A stretch of DNA of 64,000 bases from Saprospirales bacterium (GCA_016703765.1 JADJBL010000016.1:30730-94729); one strand, 5' to 3'. Counted from the first letter of the stretch, positions 45,951 to 57,289 are shown. Translations and numbers: made by a program. Notes: generated by a model from the letters alone, not told the origin.

Positions 45951-47381
45951 CTAACACTCCGGCAAACCTACAGAAATATGCAAAGCCAGACCTCCGTCGG
46001 AGGTTTCCTTGTATTTGGAATTCATATCCAGGGCCGTCAGCCACATGGTTTTGATCACGGCGTCGAGCGACACCTTCGCGTGTTCGGGCATACCATTGAG
46101 GGCCAGTTGAGATGCGGTGATAGCCTTGATGGCGCCCATCGTATTCCGCTCGATGCAGGGCACCTGCACCAGTCCGCCCACCGGATCGCAGGTCATGCCA
46201 AGGTGGTGCTCCATGGCGATTTCGGCGGCCATCAGCACCTGTGAAACGCTCCCGCCCTGGCATTCGGTCAGGGCGCCGGCGGCCATGGCGGAGGAGACGC
46301 CGATCTCAGCCTGGCAGCCTCCCATCGCCGCTGATATAGTGGCGCCTTTCTTGAAAATACTGCCCAGTTCTCCGGCCGTCAACAGGAATTGCACGATCTT
46401 TTCGGGCTTATCTCCGCCGCAGAACGCGGTATAATACTGCAATACAGCGGGAATCACGCCGGCCGCGCCGTTGGTCGGAGCGGTGACCACGCGGCCGAAA
46501 GCCGCGTTTTCTTCGTTGACCGCCAGGGCGAAACAGCTCACCCAGTTTAACACGCCCGAGAAATCGAAACTCGTAGCCCGGATGGTTTTGATCCAGGAGT
46601 CGTAGTCGCGGTAATGGCCCGTGGCAAGGAGTTTTTTGTTCATTTGCTCGGCCCGCCGCACTACGTTCAGTCCCCCCGGAAGAATACCCGATATATGGCA
46701 GCCGCGGTATATGCACTCCTTCATCACCTCCCAGATCCGGAGCAGCCCTCCTTTGATCTCTTCCTCCGTGCGCCAGGATTTTTCATTCTCAAAAACCACT
46801 TGGGAGATCGACATCCCGTTTTCCTCGCAATAGCGCTCCAGTTCACCGGCCGAGTCGATCGGGAAGGGCAATTTTACCGGAGGTTTCGCAAGACCGGGCT
46901 CCTCCCCTTCCTGGACGATAAAGCCCCCGCCGATGGAGTAAAACGTGCGCATTTCCTGCCGTCCGTCTTTCCACTGGGCCCGAAAGGTCATGCCGTTGGG
47001 GTGAAAGGGAAGGCTTTCCAAAAAATGAAAGCGGATCGCCGTGATGGGATCGAAGGGTAGCTCGACCGCGTTGCCGAGGAGCAGTTTCTTTTGGGTAGCG
47101 ATGGTTTGAATACGGCTTTGCAGGGTTTCGACGGCAAAGGTTTCGGGCATTTCGCCGCATAATCCGAGTTGCACCGCCACATCCGTTCCGTGCCCGATGC
47201 CGGTTTTCGCCAGCGAGCCGAACAGATGCACCTCCACCAGTGCCACCTCCTCCAATGGCCCCGCCCCCCGCAGCATTTCGAGAAACTTCAGCGCCGCCTT
47301 CCAGGGTCCCAGGGTATGGGAGCTCGAAGGCCCGACGCCTATTTTGAAAATGTCGAATACGGAGATGCGTTCTTCAGCCAT
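45951..47381 (-). CDS. sdaA: L-serine ammonia-lyase, iron-sulphur type, single chain
   Basis: Deaminates serine to pyruvate using a 4Fe-4S cluster. The 476-residue protein fuses the beta (residues 1-about 160, with [21 protein letters not shown]) and alpha domains ([58 protein letters not shown]) in the order of E. coli SdaA. The start at 47381 matches the family; upstream codons fall in a repeat. Cluster cysteines are present in the GCQAE, CDPVGG and VPCIER motifs. Confidence 0.95.
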   Translation of the reverse strand: MAEERISVFDIFKIGVGPSSSHTLGPWKAALKFLEMLRGAGPLEEVALVEVHLFGSLAKTGIGHGTDVAVQLGLCGEMPETFAVETLQSRIQTIATQKKLLLGNAVELPFDPITAIRFHFLESLPFHPNGMTFRAQWKDGRQEMRTFYSIGGGFIVQEGEEPGLAKPPVKLPFPIDSAGELERYCEENGMSISQVVFENEKSWRTEEEIKGGLLRIWEVMKECIYRGCHISGILPGGLNVVRRAEQMNKKLLATGHYRDYDSWIKTIRATSFDFSGVLNWVSCFALAVNEENAAFGRVVTAPTNGAAGVIPAVLQYYTAFCGGDKPEKIVQFLLTAGELGSIFKKGATISAAMGGCQAEIGVSSAMAAGALTECQGGSVSQVLMAAEIAMEHHLGMTCDPVGGLVQVPCIERNTMGAIKAITASQLALNGMPEHAKVSLDAVIKTMWLTALDMNSKYKETSDGGLALHISVGLPEC

Positions 47382-47407
47382 TAAGGGTTGCTTTTGAACA
47401 ATGTTAT

Positions 47408-47492
47408 AAAAATGTTTAGGAGGTTTAGAGGGTTTAGGAGGTTTAGTTTTTCTAAACCCTCTAAACTTCCTAAACCTCCTAAACCTCTTACT
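47408..47492. repeat. Tandem-word hairpin (GTTTAGGAG family)
   Basis: Words GTTTAGGAG, GTTTAGAGG, GTTTAGGAG are followed after TTTTT by the complementary CTAAACC words. It fills the metK-sdaA gap on the minus strand. Confidence 0.8.
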
Positions 47493-47505
47493 CCTACAAG
47501 TGCAA

Positions 47506-48759
<1,254 letters not shown>

Positions 48760-48803
48760 TTTTGATTGTGTTAAATGGTAAAATGGTTTCTTTTAATTCG
48801 GGC

Positions 48804-48811
48804 CAAAAGTA
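48804..48811 (-). promoter_or_regulatory. -7 box (TACTTTTG) of metK
   Basis: Exact TAnnTTTG match on the minus strand, 45 bases before the ATG. The -33 position falls inside the GTGACTGG repeat array and has no TTTG. Confidence 0.45.
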
Positions 48812-48820
48812 GGAAAAAAT

Positions 48821-48952
48821 GGTGACTGGTGACTAGTGATTGGTGACTGGTGACTAGTTAATAGTAATTTGTGACTTCCGGATTGCATAAAACTACCAGT
48901 CACTAGTCACTAGTCACCAGTCACCAGTCACCAGTCACTAGTCACTACTTCA
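48821..48952. repeat. Tandem-word hairpin (GTGACTGGTGACTAG family)
   Basis: At least five GTGACTg/a words on the left and seven complementary CACTAGT/CACCAGT words on the right flank a roughly 40-base unique centre. The right arm reaches the FAH gene stop. The same word appears at 58.1 kb. Confidence 0.8.
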
Positions 48953-49568
48953 CCTCGCAGGAGAATAACTTCTTCTCCTTCCCCTCCTTCGTAAAGAGGA
49001 TGCCTTCCAGCAGGTCGCCGATCTGCACGGGGCCGACGCCGGCGGGGGTGCCGGTATAGATGAGATCGCCCACGTGGAGGCGGAAGAAGCGGGAGACGTA
49101 CACGATGATCTCTTCGAAGGGGAAAAGCAGGTCGGCGGTGTTGCCCTGCTGGACTGGAGCGCCGTTTTTGCGCAGCTCAAAACGGATTTGCTTCGCATCG
49201 ACCGCGTCGAGGGGCACGAAGGCGCCCAGCACCGCCGAATCGTCGAATGCCTTGGCGATCTCCCAGGGATGTCCTTTTTTCTTACACTCGTCCTGGATAT
49301 CGCGTGCGGTAAAATCGATCCCGAGGGCGATCTGCTCGTAATACTGGCCCGCGAACTCCGGCTGCACATGGCGGCCGTTTTTGCAGATCTTCAGCACCAC
49401 CTCGATCTCGTGGTGGATCTCCTTGGAGAATTCCGGATAATAAAACGGCTTGTCGTTCACCAGCAGCGCGGTGGCTGGCTTCATGAACACCACCGGCTTT
49501 CCGGGCACGGGGTTATTGAGTTCCGCGGCGTGTTCGGCGTAGTTGCGGCCGATGCAGATGATTTTCAC
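48945..49568 (-). CDS. Fumarylacetoacetate hydrolase (FAH) family protein
   Basis: A 207-residue small FAH-fold hydrolase or decarboxylase; similar proteins act as acylpyruvases or oxaloacetate tautomerase/decarboxylases. Metal ligands are in EIHHEIEVVLKI (Glu, His, Glu) and the motif IALGIDFTARDIQDECKKKGHPWEIAKAFDDSAVLG is conserved. The ending RLHVGDLIYTGTPAGVGPVQIGD is diagnostic of the family. It lies six bases downstream of trpS, probably in one transcript. Confidence 0.9.
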   Translation of the reverse strand: MKIICIGRNYAEHAAELNNPVPGKPVVFMKPATALLVNDKPFYYPEFSKEIHHEIEVVLKICKNGRHVQPEFAGQYYEQIALGIDFTARDIQDECKKKGHPWEIAKAFDDSAVLGAFVPLDAVDAKQIRFELRKNGAPVQQGNTADLLFPFEEIIVYVSRFFRLHVGDLIYTGTPAGVGPVQIGDLLEGILFTKEGKEKKLFSCEVK

Positions 49569-49574
49569 TCTCCA

Positions 49575-50575
49575 CTAATATTTAACGTTTAAAAGTCCCG
49601 CCAATTCCTTGACCTCCATCACCGTCTGCTGCGCGCGCTTACGGATCTCGGCCGAGGAGGCTTTGATTTGCTCTTTGACTTCCTTTTTATTGGCAGACAG
49701 TTCTTTTTTCCGTTCGCGGAAGGGCTCGGTAATGTTCACCAGCGCCTCGCCGGTGACCTGCTTGAGCTCGGAGTATTTGAGCTGGCCGGTGCGGTAGGAT
49801 TCCATCAGCGAATCGTATGCTTCTTTTTCGCCGCAGGCCTTGAGCAATTCGAAGAGGTTTTGTACCCCGGGGCTCATCACCCCTGCAGGCGTATCTCCCG
49901 TATCGGTGACGGCGCTGCGGATCTGTTTGCGCATAGTGTCCGGCTCGGCGAACACATTAATATGGTGTTTCTCTCCTGCGCTCTTGCTCATCTTGCGGGT
50001 GGGGTCGGCGGGGGAAAGAACTTTGGGCGTTTCAGTATGAAGCGTTTCGGGCATGACGAAATACTCCTTCCCCACCTGCTGGTTGAAGCGGGCGGCGATG
50101 GTGCGCGACAGTTCGAGGTGCTGATCCTGATCCTTGCCCACGGGCACGTAATCGGCCCGGTAGATCAGGATATCGGCTGCCTGAAGCACGGGGTAATCGA
50201 GCAGGCCGGCGGAAATAAAACCCTCGTCCCCTTTTCCGTCCTTGCTCTTGTCCTTGAATTGCGTCATCTGGCTCAAACGACCGAGGGGGGTAAAGCAATT
50301 GAATATCCAGCACAGCTCGGTGTGCTCCGGCACCAGCGACTGGATAAAAGGTGCCTGGGGTCCACGCCCACGGCCATCAGGTTTACGATCAGGTCCCAGA
50401 CGTTGGCGCGGAGCTTTTCCGGGTCGTAGGGCATGGTCATGGCGTGGTAATCCACCACCCCGTAGGTGCAATCGTAATCCTGTTGAAGATCCACCCAATT
50501 TTTGATGGCGCCGAAATAGTTGCCGAGGTGCATATTGCCTGTGGGCTGGATGGCGGAGAGCACGCGTTTTTTCAT
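49575..50575 (-). pseudogene. trpS: Tryptophanyl-tRNA synthetase, frameshifted near 50360
   Basis: Class I synthetase charging tRNA-Trp. The first frame from ATG 50575 has the HIGH-like motif PTGNMHLGNYFGAIKNW and VNLMAVGVDP; the frame is then lost by one base, and the second frame continues QAPFIQSLVPEHTELCWIF, with KMSKS in RKMSKSAGEKHHIN, and ends at 49575. As an essential single-copy gene it is most likely intact in the organism, so a missing base near GGACCCCAGG is the probable reason. Overlaps ridA by an ATGA. Confidence 0.85.
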
Positions 50576-50954
50576 GGCTTTACTGCGATAGCGGATATTT
50601 CTACGTGAACATATTTGGGCAGGTTGGACACCTCCACCAATTCGCGGGCGGGGCGGTGTCTTCGGCGAAGTACTGGGCGTAGATGGCGTCGATGCGGCCG
50701 TAATTTTCCATATCGGAAACAAACACGCTGCATTTCACCACATCTTCGTAGCCCATGCCCGCCTCCCGGAGGATGGCGCCGATATTTTTGAGCACGCGGT
50801 GGGTCTCCGATTCGATGTCGCCGGTCACGAGTTCGCCGGTGGCGGGGTCGATGGCGATCTGGCCGGAGATGAAGAGCAGGCCGGCGGCCAGGACCGATTG
50901 GTTGTAAGGCCCTACCGGGTTGGGAGCCTCGCTGGTGTTGATGATCTTTTTCAT
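50572..50954 (-). pseudogene. ridA: RidA/YjgF family enamine/imine deaminase, frameshifted near 50652
   Basis: Hydrolyses reactive imines formed by PLP enzymes. The first frame has SEAPNPVGPYNQSVLAAGLLFISGQIAIDP and VVKCSVFVSDMENYGRIDAIYAQYF. After EDTAPPA one C is missing; restoring it gives RELVEVSNLPKYVHVEISAI and a stop overlapping the trpS start (ATGA at 50572-50575). The expected length is about 127 residues, standard for the family. The catalytic Arg in PPARE lies exactly at the damaged place. Confidence 0.85.
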
Positions 50955-51026
50955 GTGAACACAGTTTCTTAAAAATGCGAAAAGCCCCACATCTCGATAA
51001 AAGAAGGATGGGAGCTCTTGGAAGTT

Positions 51027-51087
51027 TTTGAGTTATTAAGGTAATAAGTTATTGTCGTAAAAACTTATTACCTTAATAACTTAAGAC
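51027..51087. repeat. Tandem-word hairpin (GTTATTAAGGTAATAAGTT)
   Basis: A 19-bp exact inverted repeat (51033-51051 with 51063-51081) lies between rpmF and ridA on the minus strand. Possible terminator for rpmF. Confidence 0.75.
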
Positions 51088-51117
51088 CTTTCAACCGTTA
51101 AGGGCTAGACGGGGGTA

Positions 51118-51315
51118 TTAATCCTTATCCGCTTTTGCCTCTACCAAAACCCGGCCGCGATACATCGTATTTCCTTCGGAATCCTTGTAAGCGCGGTGGT
51201 ACAGGTGCTTCTCTCCCGTTACCGAACAAGTGGCTACCTGCGGCGGAGTCGCCACTTTGTGCGTGCGGCGCTTGTGCTTGCGCTGCTTGGAAATTCTTGA
51301 CTTAGGATGTGCCAT
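51118..51315 (-). CDS. rpmF: 50S ribosomal protein L32
   Basis: A 65-residue ribosomal protein. The N-terminus [20 protein letters not shown] is typical. Only one cysteine (ATCSVTGE) remains where zinc-ribbon forms have two CxxC pairs, so this is a zinc-independent form. It is downstream of yceD in the widespread yceD-rpmF pair, although a repeat separates them here. Confidence 0.95.
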   Translation of the reverse strand: MAHPKSRISKQRKHKRRTHKVATPPQVATCSVTGEKHLYHRAYKDSEGNTMYRGRVLVEAKADKD

Positions 51316-51341
51316 TATGGATCCGTTTTATATTTTTCGTT

Positions 51342-51410
51342 TAGGAGGTTTAGAGGGTTTAGAAGGTTTAGTCTAAACATACTAAACATTCTAAAACTTC
51401 TAAACTGGTT
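51342..51410. repeat. Tandem-word hairpin (GTTTAGGAGG family)
   Basis: GTTTAGGAGG, GTTTAGAGG, GTTTAGAAGG words are followed by partly complementary CTAAAC words. It separates rpmF from yceD. Confidence 0.7.
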
Positions 51411-51419
51411 TGCTATATA

Positions 51420-51871
51420 TCAAAGGACGTACTGAATATACTTCAACATTTCCGGATCGCACTCCGCGCCGGCCCGCTCGTGGGTCTTGTTGATCGGCAC
51501 GGCCAGGTGGATGAATTCATACACGTATTTGGCCACGCTGAGCTCGAACGTTCCTTTTTCGATATAGATCACTTCGGCCTCTTCCCTCGGTTCTTCGTCG
51601 TATTTGACCAGGAGGTTCTGTTCGTCGCGAACCGGGAGGTCAAAGCTTCGAGGCATCTGTCGCAATCTACCTGTACCGTTCCATCGATCCTGAAATGCAG
51701 CACCATGAGGTTGGGGCGTTTGTCGAGGCTGAGGTCAACCGTCAAGTTTCCATGCTGGATGACCGACCCTTCGAAACAGGAGAAAAATTCATCGCCAACC
51801 TGAAACCGGTACTCGTGCATCCCGTCACGAAGCCCGGATATTGGCAGGGTGAAAGGTACAAGGGGTTTCAT
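51420..51871 (-). pseudogene. yceD: YceD/DUF177 protein, frameshifted near 51645
   Basis: A protein of the family needed for 23S rRNA accumulation, next to rpmF as in most bacteria. The first frame (MKPLVPFTLPISGLRDGMHEYRF... to VDCDRCLE) and the second (SFDLPVRDEQNLLVKYDEEP... to EMLKYIQYVL) join at 51645 with one base missing. The cysteine pair in VDCDRCL and the late ECDPEMLKYI are conserved in the family. Expected length about 150 residues. A promoter is visible 30 bases upstream. Confidence 0.82.
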
Positions 51872-52734
51872 GTTAAAGAACGTTTTGAATAAAGCGGAGG
51901 CAAAGATAAAGGTTTATCCTGAAGATTCAAGTAAGAACTTGAATCAATCTTTAAGGTCAGTCTCCAATTTTCAAAATCTGCTTCCGCCCCCCCAGCCCTC
52001 CCAAAGGAGGGGGCGACATAAAGCCATGCTATTCGCTGCCGCGGTGTTTCCGAGGGAGGGCGGGGTGGCTGGGAAATGCAGGCTGCCTTCATTAATTGGG
52101 AGACCCAATTTTTCAGCTTTCTTTCTAGCTGAAGATAACCCGTCTTGTGCTCTTCGGGGCCGTATTCGATGAGGTAATAGTAGGTTCCCTCCGGAAGGGG
52201 GTGGTTTCGCCAGGTTCCGTCCCAGTCGTTTTTATATTCGGTGGAATAAAAGACGACCTCTCCCCATCGGTTGAAGACCCAGATCTTGTGGGCGCCGTAG
52301 CGGTGGAGGCCGTCGATCCGGAAAAAGTCGTTCACCCCGTCTTCGTTGGGCGAAAACCCGTTGTAGACCCTGATCCCCTCGCACAGGCCTTTGACGAGTA
52401 TCCTTGCGGTGTCGCAGCCAAGGGCATTGCAAACGCCGTAGCTCATATCCTCGATAAAGGGTTTTGAGCAATCGAATTCCGGCGGGTAGTAGGTCAACAG
52501 TCCATCCGTATCCAGGTCGGCGGCGCCGGTGAGCGGGCCTTCCACCAGGAATATCTCGTGGCTTCCGTCGCTCAGGGTATCGTTTTCGAGTACGTAATAG
52601 GTGACGGGGTCGAGCTGGAAGATGTATAGGGTGTCGTCCACCGCCTGCGGCGCGGACTGCGCGGACAAGCGCCCTGCAAACAAAGCCGCGATCAGGACCG
52701 GGAAGAGACAAGTGGGAAAGAGCTTATTTTTCAT
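51868..52734 (-). CDS. Secreted protein with gliding-motility-associated C-terminal domain (CHU_C type)
   Basis: An exported protein with a signal peptide (MKNKLFPTCLFPVLIAALFAGRLSAQ), an Ig-like segment (QAVDDTLYIFQLDPVTYYVLENDTLSDG) and the CHU_C domain (VYNGFSPNEDGVNDFFRIDG, KIWVFNRWGEVVFYS, PLPEGTYYYLIEYG), which marks T9SS cargo. The domain should end near GYLQLERK (about 52105). Beyond it the frame runs through a GC palindromic element and the yceD promoter to a stop overlapping yceD; those last 75 or so codons are probably not native. Confidence 0.8.
   Translation of the reverse strand: MKNKLFPTCLFPVLIAALFAGRLSAQSAPQAVDDTLYIFQLDPVTYYVLENDTLSDGSHEIFLVEGPLTGAADLDTDGLLTYYPPEFDCSKPFIEDMSYGVCNALGCDTARILVKGLCEGIRVYNGFSPNEDGVNDFFRIDGLHRYGAHKIWVFNRWGEVVFYSTEYKNDWDGTWRNHPLPEGTYYYLIEYGPEEHKTGYLQLERKLKNWVSQLMKAACISQPPRPPSETPRQRIAWLYVAPSFGRAGGAEADFENWRLTLKIDSSSYLNLQDKPLSLPPLYSKRSLT
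51901..51930 (-). promoter_or_regulatory. Promoter of yceD (CTTG - 19 bp - TATCTTTG)
   Basis: On the minus strand TATCTTTG (51908-51901) matches -7 exactly, with TTG at 51930-51928. It lies inside the odd C-terminal extension of the upstream ORF, which argues that this extension is not a real coding region. Confidence 0.6.
51984..52074. repeat. Palindromic CCCTCCC / GGGAGGG element
   Basis: The ends CCCAGCCCTCCC and GGGAGGGCGGGGTGGCTGGG are imperfect inverted repeats, with an inner CCCTCC/GGAGGG hairpin. It looks like a small dispersed element inserted at the 3' end of the gliding-domain gene. Whether other copies exist cannot be seen in this window. Confidence 0.5.
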
Positions 52735-53718
52735 CGGGGTAGAATACCCAGGCTTTTTTGTTGTACCGGGCTTGGATGGCCCGGAGCTGCTCCCTCATGT
52801 CGGAGTCGCTCTCCACCCCGAGTCGGATGCCTACCCGGGTAGCGCCGTCCTTTTTGTCCGAATAGGCTTCGTACCCGTCTGTAAAAATGGTCTGGATCTG
52901 GAGCTCGGCGTTGGCCTCGTCCTGGAAAGAACCGATGATCACCACCGCCTCGCGCACGCCCGGCCCACGGGTGGCGCCTTCGGTGTCGACGATCTCCCCG
53001 AGTGCGCCGGTGACGAAGTTATTGTCCTCGTCCTGTTGCGGGTCTTCGTCCTCCGGGTCTACCTGTGTCTGGGTGGTACTGGAATTTGGAGCCTCGACGA
53101 TGCCTCCCGTCACGGGGGCGTTGAGGTTGCGGAGCAGAAAGAATAGGCTGATGGCCAATATGGCTACGGCCAGGGCCAGCACCCAAAAAACCGGGGAGCG
53201 GTAGTTAATGTTTAATCGGCGAGGGGGCCGTTTTGGGAGCGCGGGCGTAGTTTCCACGACCGGCGCCTGCACCGCTTGCCGTTTTACGGGGTTGAATTTT
53301 ACCTCGGGAAGCCCGAAGGAGGGCGTATAGAAATTCTGTTGCCCGGGAAGGAATTTGTACTCCCCTTCCAGGTCGATATACAGTCGGCCCACACCGGCGA
53401 TCTCCACGATCTCCCTTTTCTCCAGCGCCTGCCGGAGACGGCTACAATATGCATCGAGTTCGGACTGGGCCTTGGCCAGCGGCCATTGGAAATTTTTCGA
53501 GATCAGGTCGGCCAGGGCGCCGTCGTTGAGCCGGAGGTGGGGGTTGAAACGGAGTTTTTTTCGAAGGGAGCATGCACAGCGCCTTGCACGGCGTCCACCA
53601 CCGCAGCTTTATAGGAGCCTTCAAAAGCGCCCACGCCGGGCAGGATCACCGTATCCCTCAGGTATAGCAACTCGGCGATACATGCCGCAATGTCCATTTT
53701 ATCTGTAATAAGCGTCAT
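52724..53718 (-). pseudogene. HU-CCDC81 / SPOR domain membrane protein, frameshifted at an A7 run
   Basis: A cell-envelope protein that likely binds peptidoglycan through its SPOR domain. The N-terminal HU-like part (MTLITDKMDIAACIAELLYLRDTVILPGVGAFEG) belongs to the bacterial CCDC81 HU family. After FEK the frame is lost at 53555-53561; adding one A gives KLRFNPHLRLNDGALADLI and joins the rest, RLYIDLEGEYKFLPGQQNFY, a membrane span (VFWVLALAVAILAISLFFLL) and the SPOR domain (VVIIGSFQDEANAELQIQTI). About 331 residues expected. It overlaps the next gene by 11 bases. Confidence 0.82.
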
Positions 53719-53825
53719 TTCTTTAGCTGATTCCCTTGATTTCAAAGGTACTACTATTCCTTTTGAAAAAAAATTCGGCTTTCTTTCCCCAACCATTTGG
53801 AGGAGGGATACCGTCTAGTGATTTT

Positions 53826-53935
53826 AGTTGAAGAGTTGAAAAGTTTAAAGTTTAAAGGAAGCCTTTTTGGCTTCGCCAAAAAGCACTCTTCAACTCTTCA
53901 ACTCTTCAACTTTTCAACTTTTCAACTTTTTTCAA
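53826..53935. repeat. Tandem-word hairpin (GTTGAAGAGTTGAAAAG family)
   Basis: Left GTTGAAG/GTTGAAAAG words and right CTCTTCAAC/CTTTTCAAC words surround a GCCTTTTTGGC / GCCAAAAAGC hairpin. It fills the divergent gap between the SPOR gene and the LVIVD gene. Confidence 0.8.
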
Positions 53936-53963
53936 TGATAAACGATCTCAAATCAAATAACGT

Positions 53964-55232
53964 ATGACAAAAAGAATCGGACTTCCATTGCTTCTTATCG
54001 CCCTGGTGGGCTTCAGCTTTCAGGGCTGCCTCAAGGATTCCTGCCAGGAGGTGATCACTTTCTACAACCAGGTGCCTGTGTACAAGAGCCTGGAGGAAAT
54101 TCGCCAGGACATTACCGTCGAAGCGGCACGCGACCTGGAGAAACCAGGGAAACTGTACTTCTACAACAACTACGTATTTATCAACGAATTGCGCCAGGGT
54201 ATCCACGTCATCGACAACGCAGACCCGAAAAATCCGGTGCAGGTGGCTTTCATCGGCATCCCGGGCAACGTGGACATGGCGGTGCAGGGCAATATCCTCT
54301 ATGCGGATAATTACATCGACCTGCTGGCGATCGACATCAGCAACCCGGCCAGTCCCCTGCTTTCGGGGCGCTCGGAGAATGTGTTCCAACCGCTTTGGTA
54401 CGATGAGGTCAGCAAGAAGTATTGCGTGTACTACGATATCGTCGAAACCATCCAGACGGCCGATTGCCAAAGCGTATCCCGCAACGGCACCGAGGTCTTT
54501 GTCGACAATGTATTCGTAGGTTCTCAAACCTTCGACGCCACCTCTGAAAGCACCGGCGGCGCGGGCGTGGGCGGTTCGATGGCCCGTTTCACCCTGTCCA
54601 ACGGACACCTCTACACCGTGGACGACGCCAACCTCCGCGTATTCAGCCTGGCTCAGCCGCTGCAACCCTCGCTGGTGAACACCATCGGGATGGGCTGGGG
54701 TATCGAAACGATCTTCCCCTACCAGAACTACCTGTTCATGGGCTCTACCACCGGCATGTATATCTACGATAACACTACCCCCGCACAGCCCGGCTACGTT
54801 TCCCAATTGGCCCACGCCAATTCCTGCGACCCGGTTTTCGTCTCCGGCAACTACGCCTATGTGACGCTGCGCGACGGCACCTTCTGCCAGGGCTTCGACA
54901 ACCAGCTCGACCTGGTCAATATTTCCAATATCTACAGCCCCTACGTGGAGCGGACCTTCCCGATGGAAAACCCGCACGGCCTTTCGATCGACGAGAATAC
55001 GCTGTTCCTCTGCGAAGGCGAGCACGGCCTGAAGGTCTTCGACGTTTCCGACCCGCTGAAACTCGACAAAAACCGCCTGGATTACATCAAGAACATCGAC
55101 GCCTACGACGTGATCTCGGTGCCCGGCCAGGACGACGTCCTCCTGCTGATCGGCAAAGACGGCTTCTACCAGTACGATTCTTCCAAACCGGAGAAGCTGG
55201 AGCTGCTCAGCAAAATTCCCGTAAAGAGCTAA
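53964..55232 (+). CDS. LVIVD-repeat lipoprotein
   Basis: A 422-residue surface lipoprotein (lipobox FQGCLKDSC) with repeated segments of the LVIVD/beta-propeller type, such as GIHVIDNADPKNPVQVAFIG, LLAIDISNPASPLLSGRS and GLKVFDVSDPLKLDKNRL. The family has no established function; it is commonly found on the cell surface of Bacteroidota. Two strong hairpins follow. Confidence 0.88.
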   Translation: MTKRIGLPLLLIALVGFSFQGCLKDSCQEVITFYNQVPVYKSLEEIRQDITVEAARDLEKPGKLYFYNNYVFINELRQGIHVIDNADPKNPVQVAFIGIPGNVDMAVQGNILYADNYIDLLAIDISNPASPLLSGRSENVFQPLWYDEVSKKYCVYYDIVETIQTADCQSVSRNGTEVFVDNVFVGSQTFDATSESTGGAGVGGSMARFTLSNGHLYTVDDANLRVFSLAQPLQPSLVNTIGMGWGIETIFPYQNYLFMGSTTGMYIYDNTTPAQPGYVSQLAHANSCDPVFVSGNYAYVTLRDGTFCQGFDNQLDLVNISNIYSPYVERTFPMENPHGLSIDENTLFLCEGEHGLKVFDVSDPLKLDKNRLDYIKNIDAYDVISVPGQDDVLLLIGKDGFYQYDSSKPEKLELLSKIPVKS

Positions 55233-55251
55233 GTACTATTATACCAGTTTT

Positions 55252-55280
55252 GAAAGCGGCCGTCTCCAACGGCCGCTTTC
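55252..55280 (+). terminator. GC hairpin after the LVIVD gene
   Basis: GAAAGCGGCCGT / ACGGCCGCTTTC with a 5-base loop, followed by TGTTT. Confidence 0.8.
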
Positions 55281-55285
55281 TGTTT

Positions 55286-55320
55286 AAAGGGGGATACGGC
55301 CTGATGCCGTATCCCCCTTT
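55286..55320 (+). terminator. Second hairpin after the LVIVD gene
   Basis: AAAGGGGGATACGGC / GCCGTATCCCCCTTT, loop CTGAT; exact 15-bp stem with A/T flanks, only five bases after the first hairpin. Confidence 0.8.
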
Positions 55321-55340
55321 CTGATATAGCCCTCATTATT

Positions 55341-55369
55341 TTTGAAAAAGGGAAAATCCCTTAGCTTTG
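55341..55369 (+). promoter_or_regulatory. Promoter of pckG (TTTG - 17 bp - TAGCTTTG)
   Basis: Both boxes match the Bacteroidota consensus, with 17 bases between. A second -7-like box, TATTTTTG, lies at 55377-55384. The start codon is at 55425. Confidence 0.65.
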
Positions 55370-55424
55370 TGGTTCGTATTTTTGCCCTAACCATATCTTA
55401 AAACCATATAAAGGCTACTCAACA

Positions 55425-57286
55425 ATGTTTCAGGAAAGCGTCTTTTTGCAAAACACGGACAAGGCCGGAGGCCACCAGGAGCTTCGGGATTGGGTACAAA
55501 AAATTGCGGATTTTTGCCAGGCCGATCAGACTTATTGGTGCGATGGCTCGGATGAAGAGTACAACCGCTTCACGAAAATGCTGGTCGAAAAAGGGACCTT
55601 CATTCCCCTGGACGAAAAAAAATGGCCCAACTGCTTCGCTTGTTTCAGCGATCCCAGCGACGTGGCACGGGTGGAAGACCGCACCTATATTTGCAGCCGC
55701 ACAAAAGACGATGCCGGTCCGACCAACAACTGGGTAGAGCCCCGCGAAATGAAAACCACCCTGGAGGGCCTGCTCCGGGGCGCCATGAAAGGCCGCACGA
55801 TGTACGTCATCCCCTATTGCATGGGGCCCATCGGTTCGCCCCTTTCCCGCCTGGGCGTGCAACTCACCGACTCGGAATACGTGGTCGTCAACATGAAGAT
55901 CATGACCCGCATGGGCGCCCCGGCACTCGATATGCTGGGCGATTCCGGCGATTACGTAAAATGCATCCACTGCCTGGGCGCGCCGCTCCAGCCGGGGCAG
56001 CAAGACAGCAAGTGGCCCTGCAATCCCACGACCAAATACATCGTCCACTTCCCGGACGACCGCTATATCGTATCCTACGGCTCCGGCTACGGCGGAAACG
56101 CGCTGCTGGGCAAGAAGTGCTTCGCCCTGCGCATCGCCTCCAGCATGGCCAAAGAACAAGGCTGGCTGGCCGAGCACATGCTCATCCTGGGCGCGGAGTC
56201 GCCGGAAGGGGAAAAGACCTATATCGCCGCCGCCTTCCCGAGCGCCTGTGGCAAGACCAACTTTTCCATGCTGATTCCTCCTACGGAAATGAATGGCTGG
56301 AAGATTACCACCGTGGGCGACGATATCGCCTGGATCCGGATGGGCGATGACGGCCGCCTGTACGCCATCAACCCCGAAGCGGGCTATTTCGGCGTGGCGC
56401 CGGGCACCAACTCCAAGACGAATGCAAACGCCATGGAGACCATCCGCAAAAACACCATCTTCACCAACGTAGCCGTGACGCCCGACGGCGATATCTGGTG
56501 GGAAGGGATGAGCAAGACCCCGCCGGCCAACCTCATCGACTGGACGGGCAAACCCTGGGATCCGGCATCCGGCAAACCCGCGGCGCATCCCAATTCCCGT
56601 TTCACGGCCCCGGCCTATCAAAACCCGGTGATCGACCCCGATTGGGAAAGCCCCCAGGGCGTGCCCATCGGCGCGTTTATCTTCGGCGGACGCCGCAGTA
56701 CCGCCGTACCGCTGGTGTACCAATCGTTCAACTGGAACTTCGGCGTTTACCTCGCCGCCACCATGGGCTCCGAAACCACCGCCGCCGCCTTCGGCGAGGT
56801 GGGCAAAGTGCGCCGCGACCCCTTCGCCATGCTCCCCTTCATGGGCTACCACATGGCCGACTACTTCAACCACTGGCTGCAATTCGGCCGCAAGCTGCCC
56901 AACGCCCCGAGGATCTTCAGCGTCAACTGGTTCCGCAAGGATGAAAACGGTAACTTCACCTGGCCCGGATTCGGCCAGAACATGCGGGTGCTGAAATGGA
57001 TCATCGACCGCGTCAAAGGCCGCGCTGCGGCAGTGGAAAGCCCCATCGGCTGGATGCCCCGCTACGAGGATATGGACTGGACCGGCCTCGATTTCTCGAA
57101 AGAAGACTTCCAAAGATCATGTCGATCGACAGCGAGGCCTGGAAAAAAGAGATAAGCAGCCACGAAGAACTGTTTGCCCAGCTTTACGACCACCTCCCCA
57201 AGGAATTCCTCTTCATGCGCGAACTCCTGCGCTCCTCCCTCTGGCGGGCGCCTAAGGTGTGGGGACAGGCGGCGGAAAGGGAATAA
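55425..57286 (+). pseudogene. pckG: Phosphoenolpyruvate carboxykinase (GTP), frameshifted near 57113
   Basis: Converts oxaloacetate and GTP to PEP; key to gluconeogenesis. The long frame has the nucleotide-binding motif [13 protein letters not shown] with its reactive cysteine, the metal-binding [21 protein letters not shown], and [22 protein letters not shown]. Near the end, after SKEDF, one base (likely an A) is missing; the other frame continues [20 protein letters not shown] to WGQAAERE. Restored length is about 620 residues, normal for the GTP class. Probably intact in the organism. Confidence 0.88.
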
Positions 57287-57289
57287 TAC

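Noticed and set aside
48821..48952. CRISPR or microsatellite reading of the GTGACTGG array
   Set aside because: There are no unique spacers; the words are contiguous and followed by their complement, which fits the hairpin class seen elsewhere.
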